In this document: one piece after another, positions 8,102 through 15,595 of the stretch
How the letters are laid out: the number at the start of each line of letters is the position of its first letter
Position numbering within the stretch: position 1 is the stretch's first letter
Source: an uncultured bacterium
GTDB taxonomy: Bacteria > Bacillota > Clostridia > TANB77 > CAG-508
Length of the DNA stretch: 16,562 nucleotides
Assembly: GCA_905215845.1 (NCBI GenBank)
Contig: CAJMRU010000004.1
Location: 1 to 16,562 of the forward strand
Direction of reading: 5' to 3'
The notes under the pieces: generated by a model
Databases searched by the model: none
Seen by the model: the letters and a program-made list of their open reading frames with translations, nothing else
What the model was told of the DNA's origin: nothing
Translations under genes and position numbers: made by a program

Positions 8102-8131
8102 AATAAGCTCCAATTTTAATAAATATCTGTT

Positions 8132-8296
8132 GCTTACAATTCACAGTTTAATAATAAATTATTTTTCATGCTTTGTGTGTCGCAATCTACAAACTAAAAT
8201 GATTAAAAGTAGATTGCTCCAATCGCACTCACTATCGTTCGTTTGACCGCTTACGCAGCATAAAAATAATTTATTATTAAACTGTGAATTGTAAGC
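8132..8296. mobile_element. MITE-like element with ~40-bp terminal inverted repeats
   Basis: The left arm (8132-8172, starting GCTTACAATTCACAGTTT) and right arm (8257-8296, ending AAACTGTGAATTGTAAGC) are inverse complements over 40 bp with a single extra C in the left arm. TGTT lies directly outside both ends (8128-8131 and 8297-8300), a candidate 4-bp target duplication. The interior has a second perfect 9-bp inverted repeat (GCAATCTAC at 8182-8190, GTAGATTGC at 8209-8217) and a GC-richer segment (8222-8259) unlike its surroundings. No ORF is present. This fits a non-autonomous, transposase-dependent element. It occupies most of the 330-bp divergent region between gerA and the transglutaminase-like gene. 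Confidence 0.75.
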
Positions 8297-8355
8297 TGTT
8301 TTTAAATATTATTAGTAAATTTTTAAAAATTATACTGGTTTTTAGAATTAAAAAA

Positions 8356-8364
8356 TGTTATAAT
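8356..8364 (+). promoter_or_regulatory. Extended -10 promoter for the transglutaminase-like gene
   Basis: TG-T-TATAAT is a perfect extended -10 element, 68 nt before the GTG start, without a good -35 (TGGTTT at 17 bp spacing). A consensus TTGACA also occurs at 8375-8380, but the hexamer 17 bp later is AAATTT, so that one is weaker. Confidence 0.6.
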
Positions 8365-8431
8365 TATTACGATATTGACAAATTTAATTAAATTGAAAAA
8401 TTTTTTGATTTAAGAAAGGATTGAAGTCAAA

Positions 8432-9565
8432 GTGAGAGATAGAATAACATCAATAATAATATTTTTAATAGTTATAGGAATAATTGCAACAACTTTGGTA
8501 TTAGGGTTAGTTTTTTTGCAAGAATATATAAAACCTGATGAAAATGAAGAATTAGCATTTGTAGAAAATTCTGTTAATAAAAATGATGAAGAACAAAATA
8601 ATACAGTAGAAGAAGATATAAAAGTACCAGAAATAGTAGAAAATCCTATAAGTAAAATAGAAGATACAAATGTTAAGAATGTAAATTATGATAATGTAAA
8701 AGTAAATAAATATTTTTATAATCAGTTAGAAGAACCATCAAAAACAATATATAAAGCTTTTACACAAAATAAAGAAAATATGAAAACAGGAACATACCAA
8801 ATAGAGCTTGGGACTTCATTTTCAGATATATTAAAGCAAGAAAATGGTCAAGAAGAGTTAGGGAAATATTATCAATCTGCAATAGAAGCATATACATATG
8901 ATAATCCGGATGTATTTTACTTAAATCCTAAAAAAATGTATTTGAATATAGAAACAACAACAAGAGGAAAAAATGTAACATATAATGTATTTATAAATAA
9001 CGGAAATGAAAGTAATTACCTAATAGATGAATTTAATTCTAAAGAACAAGTAGATAATGCAATAGCAGAAATAGAAAATGTAAAAAATCAAGTAATATCA
9101 AATAGAACAGGAAATGCTTACGAAGATATGAAAATGGTACATGATTACTTAGTTGATAATATTTCATATGATAGTTCAATTTCTAAACCTAATATATATA
9201 ATATATATGGAGCATTAATAAATAAAGAATGTGTATGTGAAGGTTATGCTAGAGCATATAAATATATTTTAGATGAATTAAATATACCATGTATATTAGT
9301 TATAGGAACAGCAACAAATGGAGAAGGAAATACTGAAAATCATGCATGGAATTATGTGAAATTAAATAATTCATGGTATGCAGTAGATACAACATGGGAT
9401 GACCCTGTTATAATAGGTGGAGGAATTTTAAATAAAAAATCAAAATATAGATATTTTTTAAAAGGAAAAGAAACAATGGACCAAGACCATATAACAAGTG
9501 GACAATTCACAGAAGGTGGAAAAGAATTTGCATATCCAAATTTAAGTGAAACAGATTTTGAGTAA
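8432..9565 (+). CDS. Membrane-anchored transglutaminase-like protein
   Basis: A 377-residue protein with one N-terminal membrane helix (about residues 5-29) preceded by basic residues, then an acidic, Asn/Glu-rich linker to about residue 85, and an extracellular domain. The transglutaminase-like catalytic triad is visible: Cys269 in CVCEGYARAY, His304 in ENHAWNYV and Asp319 in AVDTTWDDP. Family members act as cysteine proteases or crosslinking enzymes on surface proteins or peptidoglycan-linked substrates; the substrate here is unknown. The start is GTG with AAAGGA 11 nt upstream. It is apparently monocistronic, divergent from gerA across the MITE-like element. No convincing terminator follows it. 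Confidence 0.87.
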   Translation: MRDRITSIIIFLIVIGIIATTLVLGLVFLQEYIKPDENEELAFVENSVNKNDEEQNNTVEEDIKVPEIVENPISKIEDTNVKNVNYDNVKVNKYFYNQLEEPSKTIYKAFTQNKENMKTGTYQIELGTSFSDILKQENGQEELGKYYQSAIEAYTYDNPDVFYLNPKKMYLNIETTTRGKNVTYNVFINNGNESNYLIDEFNSKEQVDNAIAEIENVKNQVISNRTGNAYEDMKMVHDYLVDNISYDSSISKPNIYNIYGALINKECVCEGYARAYKYILDELNIPCILVIGTATNGEGNTENHAWNYVKLNNSWYAVDTTWDDPVIIGGGILNKKSKYRYFLKGKETMDQDHITSGQFTEGGKEFAYPNLSETDFE

Positions 9566-9674
9566 AATTCTTTTTTTGAATGAAAAATATTATGGAACTT
9601 GAAATTTATGTAACAAAAAGCAAATTTGATTTTAATAATCAATAAAAGATAGAGAATAAATGCGAAAGGAGAAT

Positions 9675-9701
9675 ATGATATTAGAGAAATATATCATATA
9701 A
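9675..9701 (+). other. Possible 8-codon upstream ORF before the P-loop/Asp23 gene
   Basis: ATG ATA TTA GAG AAA TAT ATC ATA TAA encodes MILEKYII and is preceded by AAAGGAG only 3 nt upstream. The downstream gene starts 6 nt after the stop with MILDEIF and has no good ribosome-binding site of its own. It may be a translated leader that allows reinitiation, or a by-product of a small duplication of the start region. Confidence 0.3.
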
Positions 9702-9707
9702 AGAAAA

Positions 9708-10568
9708 ATGATTTTAGATGAAATATTCAATAGCAAAATAAAAGTATATGCATTTGTAGGACCATCTGGAACAGGAAAAAGTTACAGAGCTCAAATGGTA
9801 GCAAGTGAAAAAGATATAAAATTCATTATAGATGATGGTTTATTAATAATGGACAATAAAGTAATTGCAGGAGAGTCAGCAAAAAAAGCTCCTACAAAAG
9901 TAGGGACAGTAAAACATGCATTATTCTATGAAAAAGAAGAAAGAGATAATATAATAAAAGCCTTAAGAAAATATAGACCTCAAAGTATATTAATTTTAGG
10001 AACATCAGATGGAATGGTTAAAAAGATTGCAGCAAATTTAGAATTACCAGAAATTTCTGAAACAATATATATAACAGATGTAGCTACAGAACAAGAAATG
10101 GAAACAGCAAGAAGAATAAGAGTAACAGAAGGAAAACATGTAATACCTGTTCCAACTTTTGAAATAAAAAAAGATTTTTCAGGTTACTTGTTAGACCCAT
10201 TACAAATTTTTAAGTCAAAAGGAAAAGGTGAAAAACCATATGTATCTGAAAAATCTATAATAAGACCTACTTTTAGTTATTTAGGAAATTTTACAATTTC
10301 AGATACAGTGTTTAGACAAATTTTAGAGTATTTAGCAGTACAAACACCAGCAATATATAAAATACTGAAAACAAGGGTTGAAAATTATGGAGAAGGTGCA
10401 AAGCTTTATATGGAAGTTACAATAATGTATGGATATAATGTTGTAGATGGAATAAAAGAATTCAAGCAAAAAGCAAGAAAAGAAATAGAAAAGCTTACAG
10501 CGATGAATGTAGTAGAATTAGAAGTGGTAGCAAAAAATATCTATGTACCACAAGAGGAGGAAAAATAG
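9708..10568 (+). CDS. P-loop NTPase fused to an Asp23/Gls24 domain
   Basis: A 286-residue, apparently cytosolic protein in two parts. Residues 1 to about 185 carry a Walker A motif GPSGTGKS (18-25), a hydrophobic strand ending in two Asp (FIIDDG, 39-44) that could be Walker B-like, and SILILGTSD (93-101). Residues about 190-286 (from SYLGNFTISDTVFRQIL to VVELEVVAKNIYVP) match the Asp23/Gls24 fold, usually a small free-standing protein of alkaline-shock or envelope-stress response. The reaction and partners are unknown; nucleotide binding is inferred from the P-loop. The ATG follows an in-frame stop immediately, so no earlier start exists. Its stop TAG abuts the ATG of cmk, indicating co-transcription and coupling with cmk and plsC. 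Confidence 0.85.
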   Translation: MILDEIFNSKIKVYAFVGPSGTGKSYRAQMVASEKDIKFIIDDGLLIMDNKVIAGESAKKAPTKVGTVKHALFYEKEERDNIIKALRKYRPQSILILGTSDGMVKKIAANLELPEISETIYITDVATEQEMETARRIRVTEGKHVIPVPTFEIKKDFSGYLLDPLQIFKSKGKGEKPYVSEKSIIRPTFSYLGNFTISDTVFRQILEYLAVQTPAIYKILKTRVENYGEGAKLYMEVTIMYGYNVVDGIKEFKQKARKEIEKLTAMNVVELEVVAKNIYVPQEEEK

Positions 10569-11240
10569 ATGTCATTTATAGTAGCTATTGATGGACCTGC
10601 GGGAAGTGGAAAAGGAACAATAACGAAAATAGTAGGTGAAAAATTGGGATTAGTAAATATTGATACAGGAGCAACATATAGATGTGTAACATTAGCAGTA
10701 ATAAAAAATAAATATAAACTAGAAGAGACAGAAAAAATTGTAGAATTACTAGATAGAATAAAAATTGAAATAAAAAAAGATGAAAAAGGAGAAGAGCAAT
10801 TTTTATTAGATGGAGAAAATGTTTCAAAAGAAATAAGAACGCCTAAAGTAAATGAATTAGTTTCTCAGATATCTCATATACCAGAAGTTAGAGAAAGAAT
10901 GGCAGATTTTCAAAGAAATATAGCACAAGGAAAAAATGTTATAATGGAAGGCAGAGATATTGGGACAAATGTATTTCCAAATGCAAATGTAAAAATATAT
11001 TTAGATGCAACTCCAGAAGAAAGAGCAAGAAGAAGACAAAAACAAAATGAAGAAAAAGGAATACAAACAACATTTGAGGAAATTTTAGAAAATATAAGAT
11101 TTAGAGATAACAACGATAAAACAAGTAAAGTTGCACCACTAAAGCAAGCTGAAGATGCAATATATCTTGACACAAGTGAAATGACAATAGAAAAAGTAAG
11201 TGAAAAAATAATAAGTATAGTTAATGAAAAGTTGAATTAA
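10569..11240 (+). CDS. cmk: Cytidylate kinase
   Basis: Phosphorylates CMP and dCMP to the diphosphates with ATP, recycling pyrimidines from RNA and phospholipid metabolism. The 223-residue protein begins with the P-loop GPAGSGKGT (9-17), followed by NIDTGATYRCVTLA (CMP-binding region), the signature MEGRDIGTNVFPNANVKIYL and the lid with ERARRRQKQ. Its ATG is directly adjacent to the preceding stop, and its ribosome-binding site GAGGAGG lies inside the previous gene. It is followed 75 bp later by plsC, a neighbour pair common in Firmicutes. Length and motifs are fully typical. Confidence 0.97.
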   Translation: MSFIVAIDGPAGSGKGTITKIVGEKLGLVNIDTGATYRCVTLAVIKNKYKLEETEKIVELLDRIKIEIKKDEKGEEQFLLDGENVSKEIRTPKVNELVSQISHIPEVRERMADFQRNIAQGKNVIMEGRDIGTNVFPNANVKIYLDATPEERARRRQKQNEEKGIQTTFEEILENIRFRDNNDKTSKVAPLKQAEDAIYLDTSEMTIEKVSEKIISIVNEKLN

Positions 11241-11315
11241 AGTAATAAAATAAAAGAAAGGAAAAAATTAATCTAGTAGAAAAAATTTTTACAAGATTGA
11301 TTATGCAAAGAGAAA

Positions 11316-11912
11316 ATGAAAAAAATTTTAAAAAATATAATAAAAAGTATAGTAAGAGGAGCAATATATATATGGTGTAAAGTATATTATAGAGCCGAAA
11401 TTATAGGATTAGATAATATACCAAAAGAAGGACCATTAATATTTTGTGGAAATCATAGAACTTATTTAGACCCACCATTAATGGTTGCAACAGCAAAAAG
11501 AGATATGAAGTTTTTAGCAAAAGAAGAATTATATAATAATAAATTCTTAGCATTTTTAGGCTGGGTATTTGAAGCTATACCAGTAAAAAGAGATGAAAAA
11601 GACGTATCAGCAATAAAGACATCATTAAAATTTTTAAAATCAGGACAATGTATAGCGTTATTCCCAGAAGGAACTAGAAATGGTCTAGAAAAAGGAGAAA
11701 AAGTAAAAGATGGTGTAGCATTTTTTGCAGTTAGAAGTGGTGCCAAAGTAGTACCTTGTGGAATTAAAGGAGGAACAAAAGAACATAAAAAAGTAACTAT
11801 TACATATGGTAGACCACTTGATTATAGTGAATATAAAGGAACAAAAGATAAGGAAAAATTAGAAGAAATAACAGAAGAAATAATGGATAAAATAATAGAG
11901 TTGACAAAATAA
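11316..11912 (+). CDS. plsC: 1-acyl-sn-glycerol-3-phosphate acyltransferase (PlsC family)
   Basis: Transfers an acyl chain to lysophosphatidic acid to make phosphatidic acid at the inner face of the membrane. In the 198-residue protein the catalytic HX4D is NHRTYLD (His47, Asp52), the glycerol-phosphate-binding motif is LFPEGTRN (115-122) and the late motif is VVPCGIKG (145-152). A basic amphipathic N-terminus (MKKILKNIIKSIVRGAIYIW) may attach it to the membrane. A TGA lies a few codons upstream in frame, so ATG 11316 is the first possible start; its ribosome-binding site (AAAGAG) is weak. Last gene of the run that begins with the P-loop/Asp23 gene. Substrate choice within the PlsC superfamily cannot be read from sequence. 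Confidence 0.93.
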   Translation: MKKILKNIIKSIVRGAIYIWCKVYYRAEIIGLDNIPKEGPLIFCGNHRTYLDPPLMVATAKRDMKFLAKEELYNNKFLAFLGWVFEAIPVKRDEKDVSAIKTSLKFLKSGQCIALFPEGTRNGLEKGEKVKDGVAFFAVRSGAKVVPCGIKGGTKEHKKVTITYGRPLDYSEYKGTKDKEKLEEITEEIMDKIIELTK

Positions 11913-11949
11913 GAAATTTGTTATATAATTTTATATGTAAAATAGACAA

Positions 11950-11983
11950 AAGACGTTTTTCAAAAAGAGTTGAAAAGCGTCTT
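11950..11983. terminator. Stem-loop after plsC, without a plus-strand T-run
   Basis: AAGACGTTTTTCAA pairs with TTGAAAAGCGTCTT over 14 bp (one G-U) across a 6-nt loop. On the plus strand the next bases are AAGTTATG, with no T-tract, so termination of plsC would be inefficient by the usual rule. On the minus strand it is followed by a T-rich stretch (TTGTCTATTTT). It may act as an mRNA 3'-end stabiliser or a terminator for antisense transcription. Confidence 0.5.
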
Positions 11984-12040
11984 AAGTTATGAGATTTATA
12001 ATAAATATAAGCTAATTAGTAATAAAAGACATTAGCATTA

Positions 12041-12086
12041 TATAATGATTTTGCAACGTTAATTTATAAAATTGTAGGATTATAAT
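12041..12086 (+). promoter_or_regulatory. Candidate -10 elements of typA
   Basis: Two perfect TATAAT hexamers, at 12041-12046 and 12081-12086, precede typA. Neither has a convincing -35 at 16-18 bp (the nearest are TTAGTA, and GTTAAT or TTAATT). Either would give a short leader to the ATG at 12111. Just upstream, GCTAAT (12011-12016) and ATTAGC (12031-12036) can pair weakly. Confidence 0.4.
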
Positions 12087-12110
12087 TTATTAAAGATGGG
12101 AGTAATATAT

Positions 12111-13925
12111 ATGAATAACAAAAACATTAGAAACATAGCTATAATTGCACACGTAGACCATGGTAAAACAACATTAGTAGACGCACTATTAAGACAAAGT
12201 CATGTTTTCAGAGAAAATGAACAAATACAAGAAAGAGTAATGGACTCAAATGATATCGAAAAAGAAAGAGGAATTACAATTTTATCTAAAAATACATCTG
12301 TTATGTATAATGACATAAAAATAAATATTGTTGATACACCAGGACATGCTGACTTTGGAGGAGAAGTAGAAAGAGTTCTAAAAACAGTAGATGGAGTATT
12401 ATTATTAGTTGATGCCTTTGAAGGAGCAATGCCTCAAACAAGAGAAGTTTTGAAAAAATCATTAGCATTAGGATTAAAACCAATAGTTGTAATAAACAAA
12501 ATAGACAGACCAGGAGCAACACCAGAAAAAGTAGTTGACCAAGTAATAGAATTATTTATTGAATTAGATGCAAGTGATGAACAACTTGAATTCCCAGTAG
12601 TATATGCTTCAGCAAAAAATGGAATTGCAAAAATGGACTTAGCAGATGAATCAGACAATTTAAATTGTCTATTTGAAACAATAGTAAATACAATAAGTGC
12701 ACCAGACTGTGACGAAGAAGGACCAGCACAAATGTTAGTATCTAACATTGATTATGATGACTATGTTGGAAGAATAGCAGTTGGAAGAGTAGAAAGAGGA
12801 ATTATAAAAAACGGAATGCCAGTTGCAATATGTGGAAAAGAAGATAAAGTAACACAAGGAAGAATAGCAAAAGTATATACACATGTTGGATTAAATAAAG
12901 TAGAAGTTGAAGAAGGAAAAGCAGGAGATATCATAGAACTTGCAGGACTTCCAGATATAAATATAGGAGATACTATTTGTGATTTCAATAATCCAGAAAA
13001 AATACCTTTTGTAGATATAGATGAACCAACAGTATCAATGACATTTAGTGTAAACAATGGACCATTTGCAGGAAAAGAAGGGCAATTTATAACATCAAGA
13101 CATATACGTGATAGATTATTCAAAGAATTAGAAAGAAATGTATCTTTAAGAGTAAAAGAAACAGAATCACCAGACTCTTTTGAAGTATCAGGAAGAGGGG
13201 AATTACATTTATCAGTATTAATTGAGACAATGAGAAGAGAAGGATTTGAATTATTAGTTTCAAGACCAAAAGTTATCATAAAAGAAATAGATGGCGTTAA
13301 ATGTGAGCCAATAGAAGCGTTAGTGGTAAATGTACCAGATGACTGTGTAGGAAATGTAATAGAAAAATTAGGTAGAAGAAAAGCAGAAATGGTAAATATG
13401 GAACCAGCAGAAGCAGGACATACTAAAATAGAATTTAGAATTCCAGCAAGAGGATTAATTGGTTACAGAACAGAATTCCTTACAGATACAAAAGGAGAAG
13501 GAACAATGAATCACATATTTGATTCATATGAACCATTTAAAGGAGATATCCAAGCTCGTGTAAGAGGTACAATAGTAGCTTTTGAAAAAGGAAAATCAGT
13601 AACATATGGATTATACAATGCACAAGACAAAGGAGAATTATTCATAGGACCAGGTGTAGAGGTATATGAAGGAATGATAGTTGGACTAAATTCAAGAGGG
13701 GAAGACTTAGCTATAAATGTATGTAAAGAAAAACACTTAACAAATACAAGAGCTTCAGGATCAGATGATGCATTACGTTTAGTTCCACCAATTCAAATGT
13801 CACTAGAAAAAGCAATAGAATTTATACAAGATGACGAATTAGTAGAAGTAACCCCAAAATCATTAAGACTAAGAAAGAAAATCTTAGATACTAAAGAAAG
13901 AGAAAGAGCAAATAGAAGCAAGTAA
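12111..13925 (+). CDS. typA: Ribosome-binding GTPase TypA/BipA
   Basis: Translational GTPase of the EF-G type that binds 70S ribosomes and helps 50S assembly and stress or cold growth. The 604-residue protein has all G motifs: AHVDHGKTT (13-21, G1), ERGITI (G2), DTPGHADFGGEVERV (G3), NKIDRPGA (G4) and SAKNG (G5). Domain II, the EF-G-like domains (with SGRGELHLSVLIETMRREG) and the BipA-specific C-terminal domain follow. ATG 12111 is chosen over the in-frame ATG at 12096 because GGGAG (12098-12102) is 8 nt before it. It has its own terminator, so it is probably monocistronic. Confidence 0.97.
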   Translation: MNNKNIRNIAIIAHVDHGKTTLVDALLRQSHVFRENEQIQERVMDSNDIEKERGITILSKNTSVMYNDIKINIVDTPGHADFGGEVERVLKTVDGVLLLVDAFEGAMPQTREVLKKSLALGLKPIVVINKIDRPGATPEKVVDQVIELFIELDASDEQLEFPVVYASAKNGIAKMDLADESDNLNCLFETIVNTISAPDCDEEGPAQMLVSNIDYDDYVGRIAVGRVERGIIKNGMPVAICGKEDKVTQGRIAKVYTHVGLNKVEVEEGKAGDIIELAGLPDINIGDTICDFNNPEKIPFVDIDEPTVSMTFSVNNGPFAGKEGQFITSRHIRDRLFKELERNVSLRVKETESPDSFEVSGRGELHLSVLIETMRREGFELLVSRPKVIIKEIDGVKCEPIEALVVNVPDDCVGNVIEKLGRRKAEMVNMEPAEAGHTKIEFRIPARGLIGYRTEFLTDTKGEGTMNHIFDSYEPFKGDIQARVRGTIVAFEKGKSVTYGLYNAQDKGELFIGPGVEVYEGMIVGLNSRGEDLAINVCKEKHLTNTRASGSDDALRLVPPIQMSLEKAIEFIQDDELVEVTPKSLRLRKKILDTKERERANRSK

Positions 13926-13936
13926 GATAATATAAC

Positions 13937-13970
13937 AAAATAGGTTAAGCAAAAGAGTTTAACCTATTTT
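13937..13970 (+). terminator. Intrinsic terminator after typA
   Basis: AAAATAGGTTAA pairs perfectly (12 bp) with TTAACCTATTTT across a 10-nt loop. The stem ends in T4 and is followed by AATTTAT. It starts 11 bp after the typA stop. Confidence 0.82.
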
Positions 13971-13973
13971 AAT

Positions 13974-14003
13974 TTATATAGTGATAATTTTTTCCTATAC
14001 AAT
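13974..14003 (+). promoter_or_regulatory. Candidate promoter for the trmR-like gene
   Basis: TTATAT (13974-13979) and TACAAT (13998-14003) are spaced 18 bp apart, about 50 nt before the ATG at 14053. The -35 match is weak, so this is tentative; however the gene follows a terminator and needs a promoter in this short gap. Confidence 0.35.
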
Positions 14004-14052
14004 AAAAAATCTTTCGCTTGCTATGTAATCTTTTTAGTAAAGTGGGAAAGGA

Positions 14053-14652
14053 ATGGATTTTGAAATGAATATAGAAGAATTAAGTAAAATAAAAGAAAAA
14101 GCATTAGAAGACCATATTCCAATAATAATGGATGATACATTAGAAGTTATTGAAGATTACTTAAAAGAAAAAAGTGTAGAAAGAATACTAGAAATAGGCA
14201 CAGCTGTTGGATATTCAGCAATATGTTTTACAAAAGTATTATCAGAAGAGGGAAGAATTGACACAATAGAAAGAGACGAGGAAAGAGTAAAACAAGCTAA
14301 AATTAATATTGAAAAAGCAGAGGTAAAAGACAAAATCAATATTTATGAAGGTGATGCAGTAGAAATATTACCTACCTTGAATGAAAAATATGATGTTGTA
14401 TTTATTGATGCAGCAAAAGGAAAATATCCTTTCTTTCTAAAAGAAGCACTTAGAATGATAAAGGAAAATGGAGTTATATTTGCAGATAACATATTATACA
14501 AAGGATATGTTATGAGTGATTATAACAAACATAAACAAAGAACAGCTGTTAGAAATTTAAGAGAATATATTAAAGAAGTAAGTGAAAATCCAAATCTTGA
14601 TACTGAAATTTTGGAAGTTGGAGATGGACTTGCAATAAGTAAATTAAAATGA
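14053..14652 (+). CDS. trmR: O-methyltransferase, TrmR (YrrM)-like tRNA 5-hydroxyuridine methyltransferase
   Basis: SAM-dependent methyltransferase of the family 3 (caffeoyl-CoA O-methyltransferase-like) group. The closest well-known Firmicutes relative by motif is B. subtilis TrmR/YrrM, which methylates 5-hydroxyuridine at the tRNA wobble position. In the 199-residue protein I see the SAM loop LEIGTAVGYSA (46-56), acidic IERDEERV (72-79), the metal/catalytic segment FIDAAKGKY (117-125) and DNILYKGYV (145-153), all matching that subfamily. ATG 14053 has GGGA 5 nt upstream; an in-frame ATG at 14065 is the alternative. It lies between terminators, so it is probably monocistronic. Confident of methyltransferase class, less so of the tRNA substrate. 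Confidence 0.85.
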   Translation: MDFEMNIEELSKIKEKALEDHIPIIMDDTLEVIEDYLKEKSVERILEIGTAVGYSAICFTKVLSEEGRIDTIERDEERVKQAKINIEKAEVKDKINIYEGDAVEILPTLNEKYDVVFIDAAKGKYPFFLKEALRMIKENGVIFADNILYKGYVMSDYNKHKQRTAVRNLREYIKEVSENPNLDTEILEVGDGLAISKLK

Positions 14653-14670
14653 TGAAATATAAAATTTATG

Positions 14671-14702
14671 AAAAACTCTCGAGAAATGACTCGAGAGTTT
14701 TT
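14671..14702. terminator. Bidirectional terminator between trmR and the RelA/SpoT-domain gene
   Basis: AAAAACTCTCGAG and CTCGAGAGTTTTT form a perfect 13-bp stem with the 6-nt loop AAATGA. A/T runs on both sides let it work for both convergent genes. Confidence 0.92.
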
Positions 14703-14740
14703 GTCAATTATTTAAATTTGGCAGATGAGCTAAATTTAAA

Positions 14741-15565
14741 TTAGAAAGTTTTCGAACGTTCTGTTACAAAACTTGGTTTAGAAAATCCTGAAAAATCCTT
14801 TTCAAATTCCAGATTTTCGTTAGGGTAATATCCAGTAATATGGACATTATTCTTGTCAAATCCAAAAATTTCTTTAAATTTTTCGTTTCTACGTTTTTTG
14901 TATTCCCTATGACTAGCTGGTCCATTTTCAGCATATTTATGTTGTGCAATAGTTCTTATCTGAATTTCAACAAAGATACGCATAGATGAATCTTTTTTGA
15001 GTAATAATTCAAATGTAAGATGGTAAGACTGATAGCCATAAGACTTAGGATTAGAAATATAATCTTTTCCAATTATATCCAATCCGGGAAGAATAATTTC
15101 AGGATTTGGAAGAAGAACTTCTGGATATTCATCTGGATTGAAGCTACTTTTTGTTACTGATTTATCAGGTGCAGATAAATTTACATACAAAGGAAAGTCC
15201 TTATTAGTATTTAGTATTGAAATAGCTTCTAGAATTTCTTTTACAAGAAGATATTCTATATGCAAAATATCTTGTGATTCATCCTCTAAAAGAATAATCC
15301 GTAAAGCAGGTAAATCTTTTATTTCTGGAGACAATCCATCTTGAACTCGTTCATAACGTTTATAAAGTTCACTAATAAAAGATTTAAAACGTTGAGAAGT
15401 ACAGAAATGAAGATTAGGATGTTTTTCATTGATTAGTTTGAAACATTCAGAACTAATTATAGACATCATCTTCATGTATTCGTGAGCTTTTTTACGAATT
15501 TGTGCAGATTCCTTTAATTGTGATGCCATTTGTAAAAGTAAGAAATCCTCTGCTCCAAAATTCAT
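14741..15565 (-). CDS. Stand-alone RelA/SpoT synthetase-domain protein
   Basis: A 274-residue protein with the (p)ppGpp synthetase (SYNTH) fold but no HD hydrolase, TGS or ACT domain. Visible motifs: basic loop QRFKSFISELYKR (58-70), KDLPALRI with the expected Asp84, YGYQSYHLTF (176-185; the stacking Tyr of GYQS), VEIQIRT (199-205, catalytic Glu200) and HKYAENGPASHREYKK (209-224). It could be a small alarmone synthetase or a toxic SAS that pyrophosphorylates tRNA; the sequence does not decide. The first ~45 residues are helical, without a known domain. No adjacent antitoxin ORF is visible. Eight of its 11 Arg codons are CGN, whereas neighbours use almost only AGA. ATG 15565 lacks a well-spaced ribosome-binding site, and its upstream region is the composition junction, so the 5' end is less certain. 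Confidence 0.82.
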   Translation of the reverse strand: MNFGAEDFLLLQMASQLKESAQIRKKAHEYMKMMSIISSECFKLINEKHPNLHFCTSQRFKSFISELYKRYERVQDGLSPEIKDLPALRIILLEDESQDILHIEYLLVKEILEAISILNTNKDFPLYVNLSAPDKSVTKSSFNPDEYPEVLLPNPEIILPGLDIIGKDYISNPKSYGYQSYHLTFELLLKKDSSMRIFVEIQIRTIAQHKYAENGPASHREYKKRRNEKFKEIFGFDKNNVHITGYYPNENLEFEKDFSGFSKPSFVTERSKTF

Positions 15566-15595
15566 AGAAATTTTATGGCTTACTCCACTTATTCA

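Noticed and set aside
7583..8113. N-terminal gerA piece as a separate gene starting at TTG 8113
   Set aside because: The following frame continues the same family without loss, and ATG 8101 has a correctly spaced GGAG, so it is one frameshifted gene with a later start.
12301..13279. Three minus-strand ORFs inside typA
   Set aside because: They lie wholly within a complete, well-conserved typA frame and read as Leu/Ser/Phe-rich antisense.
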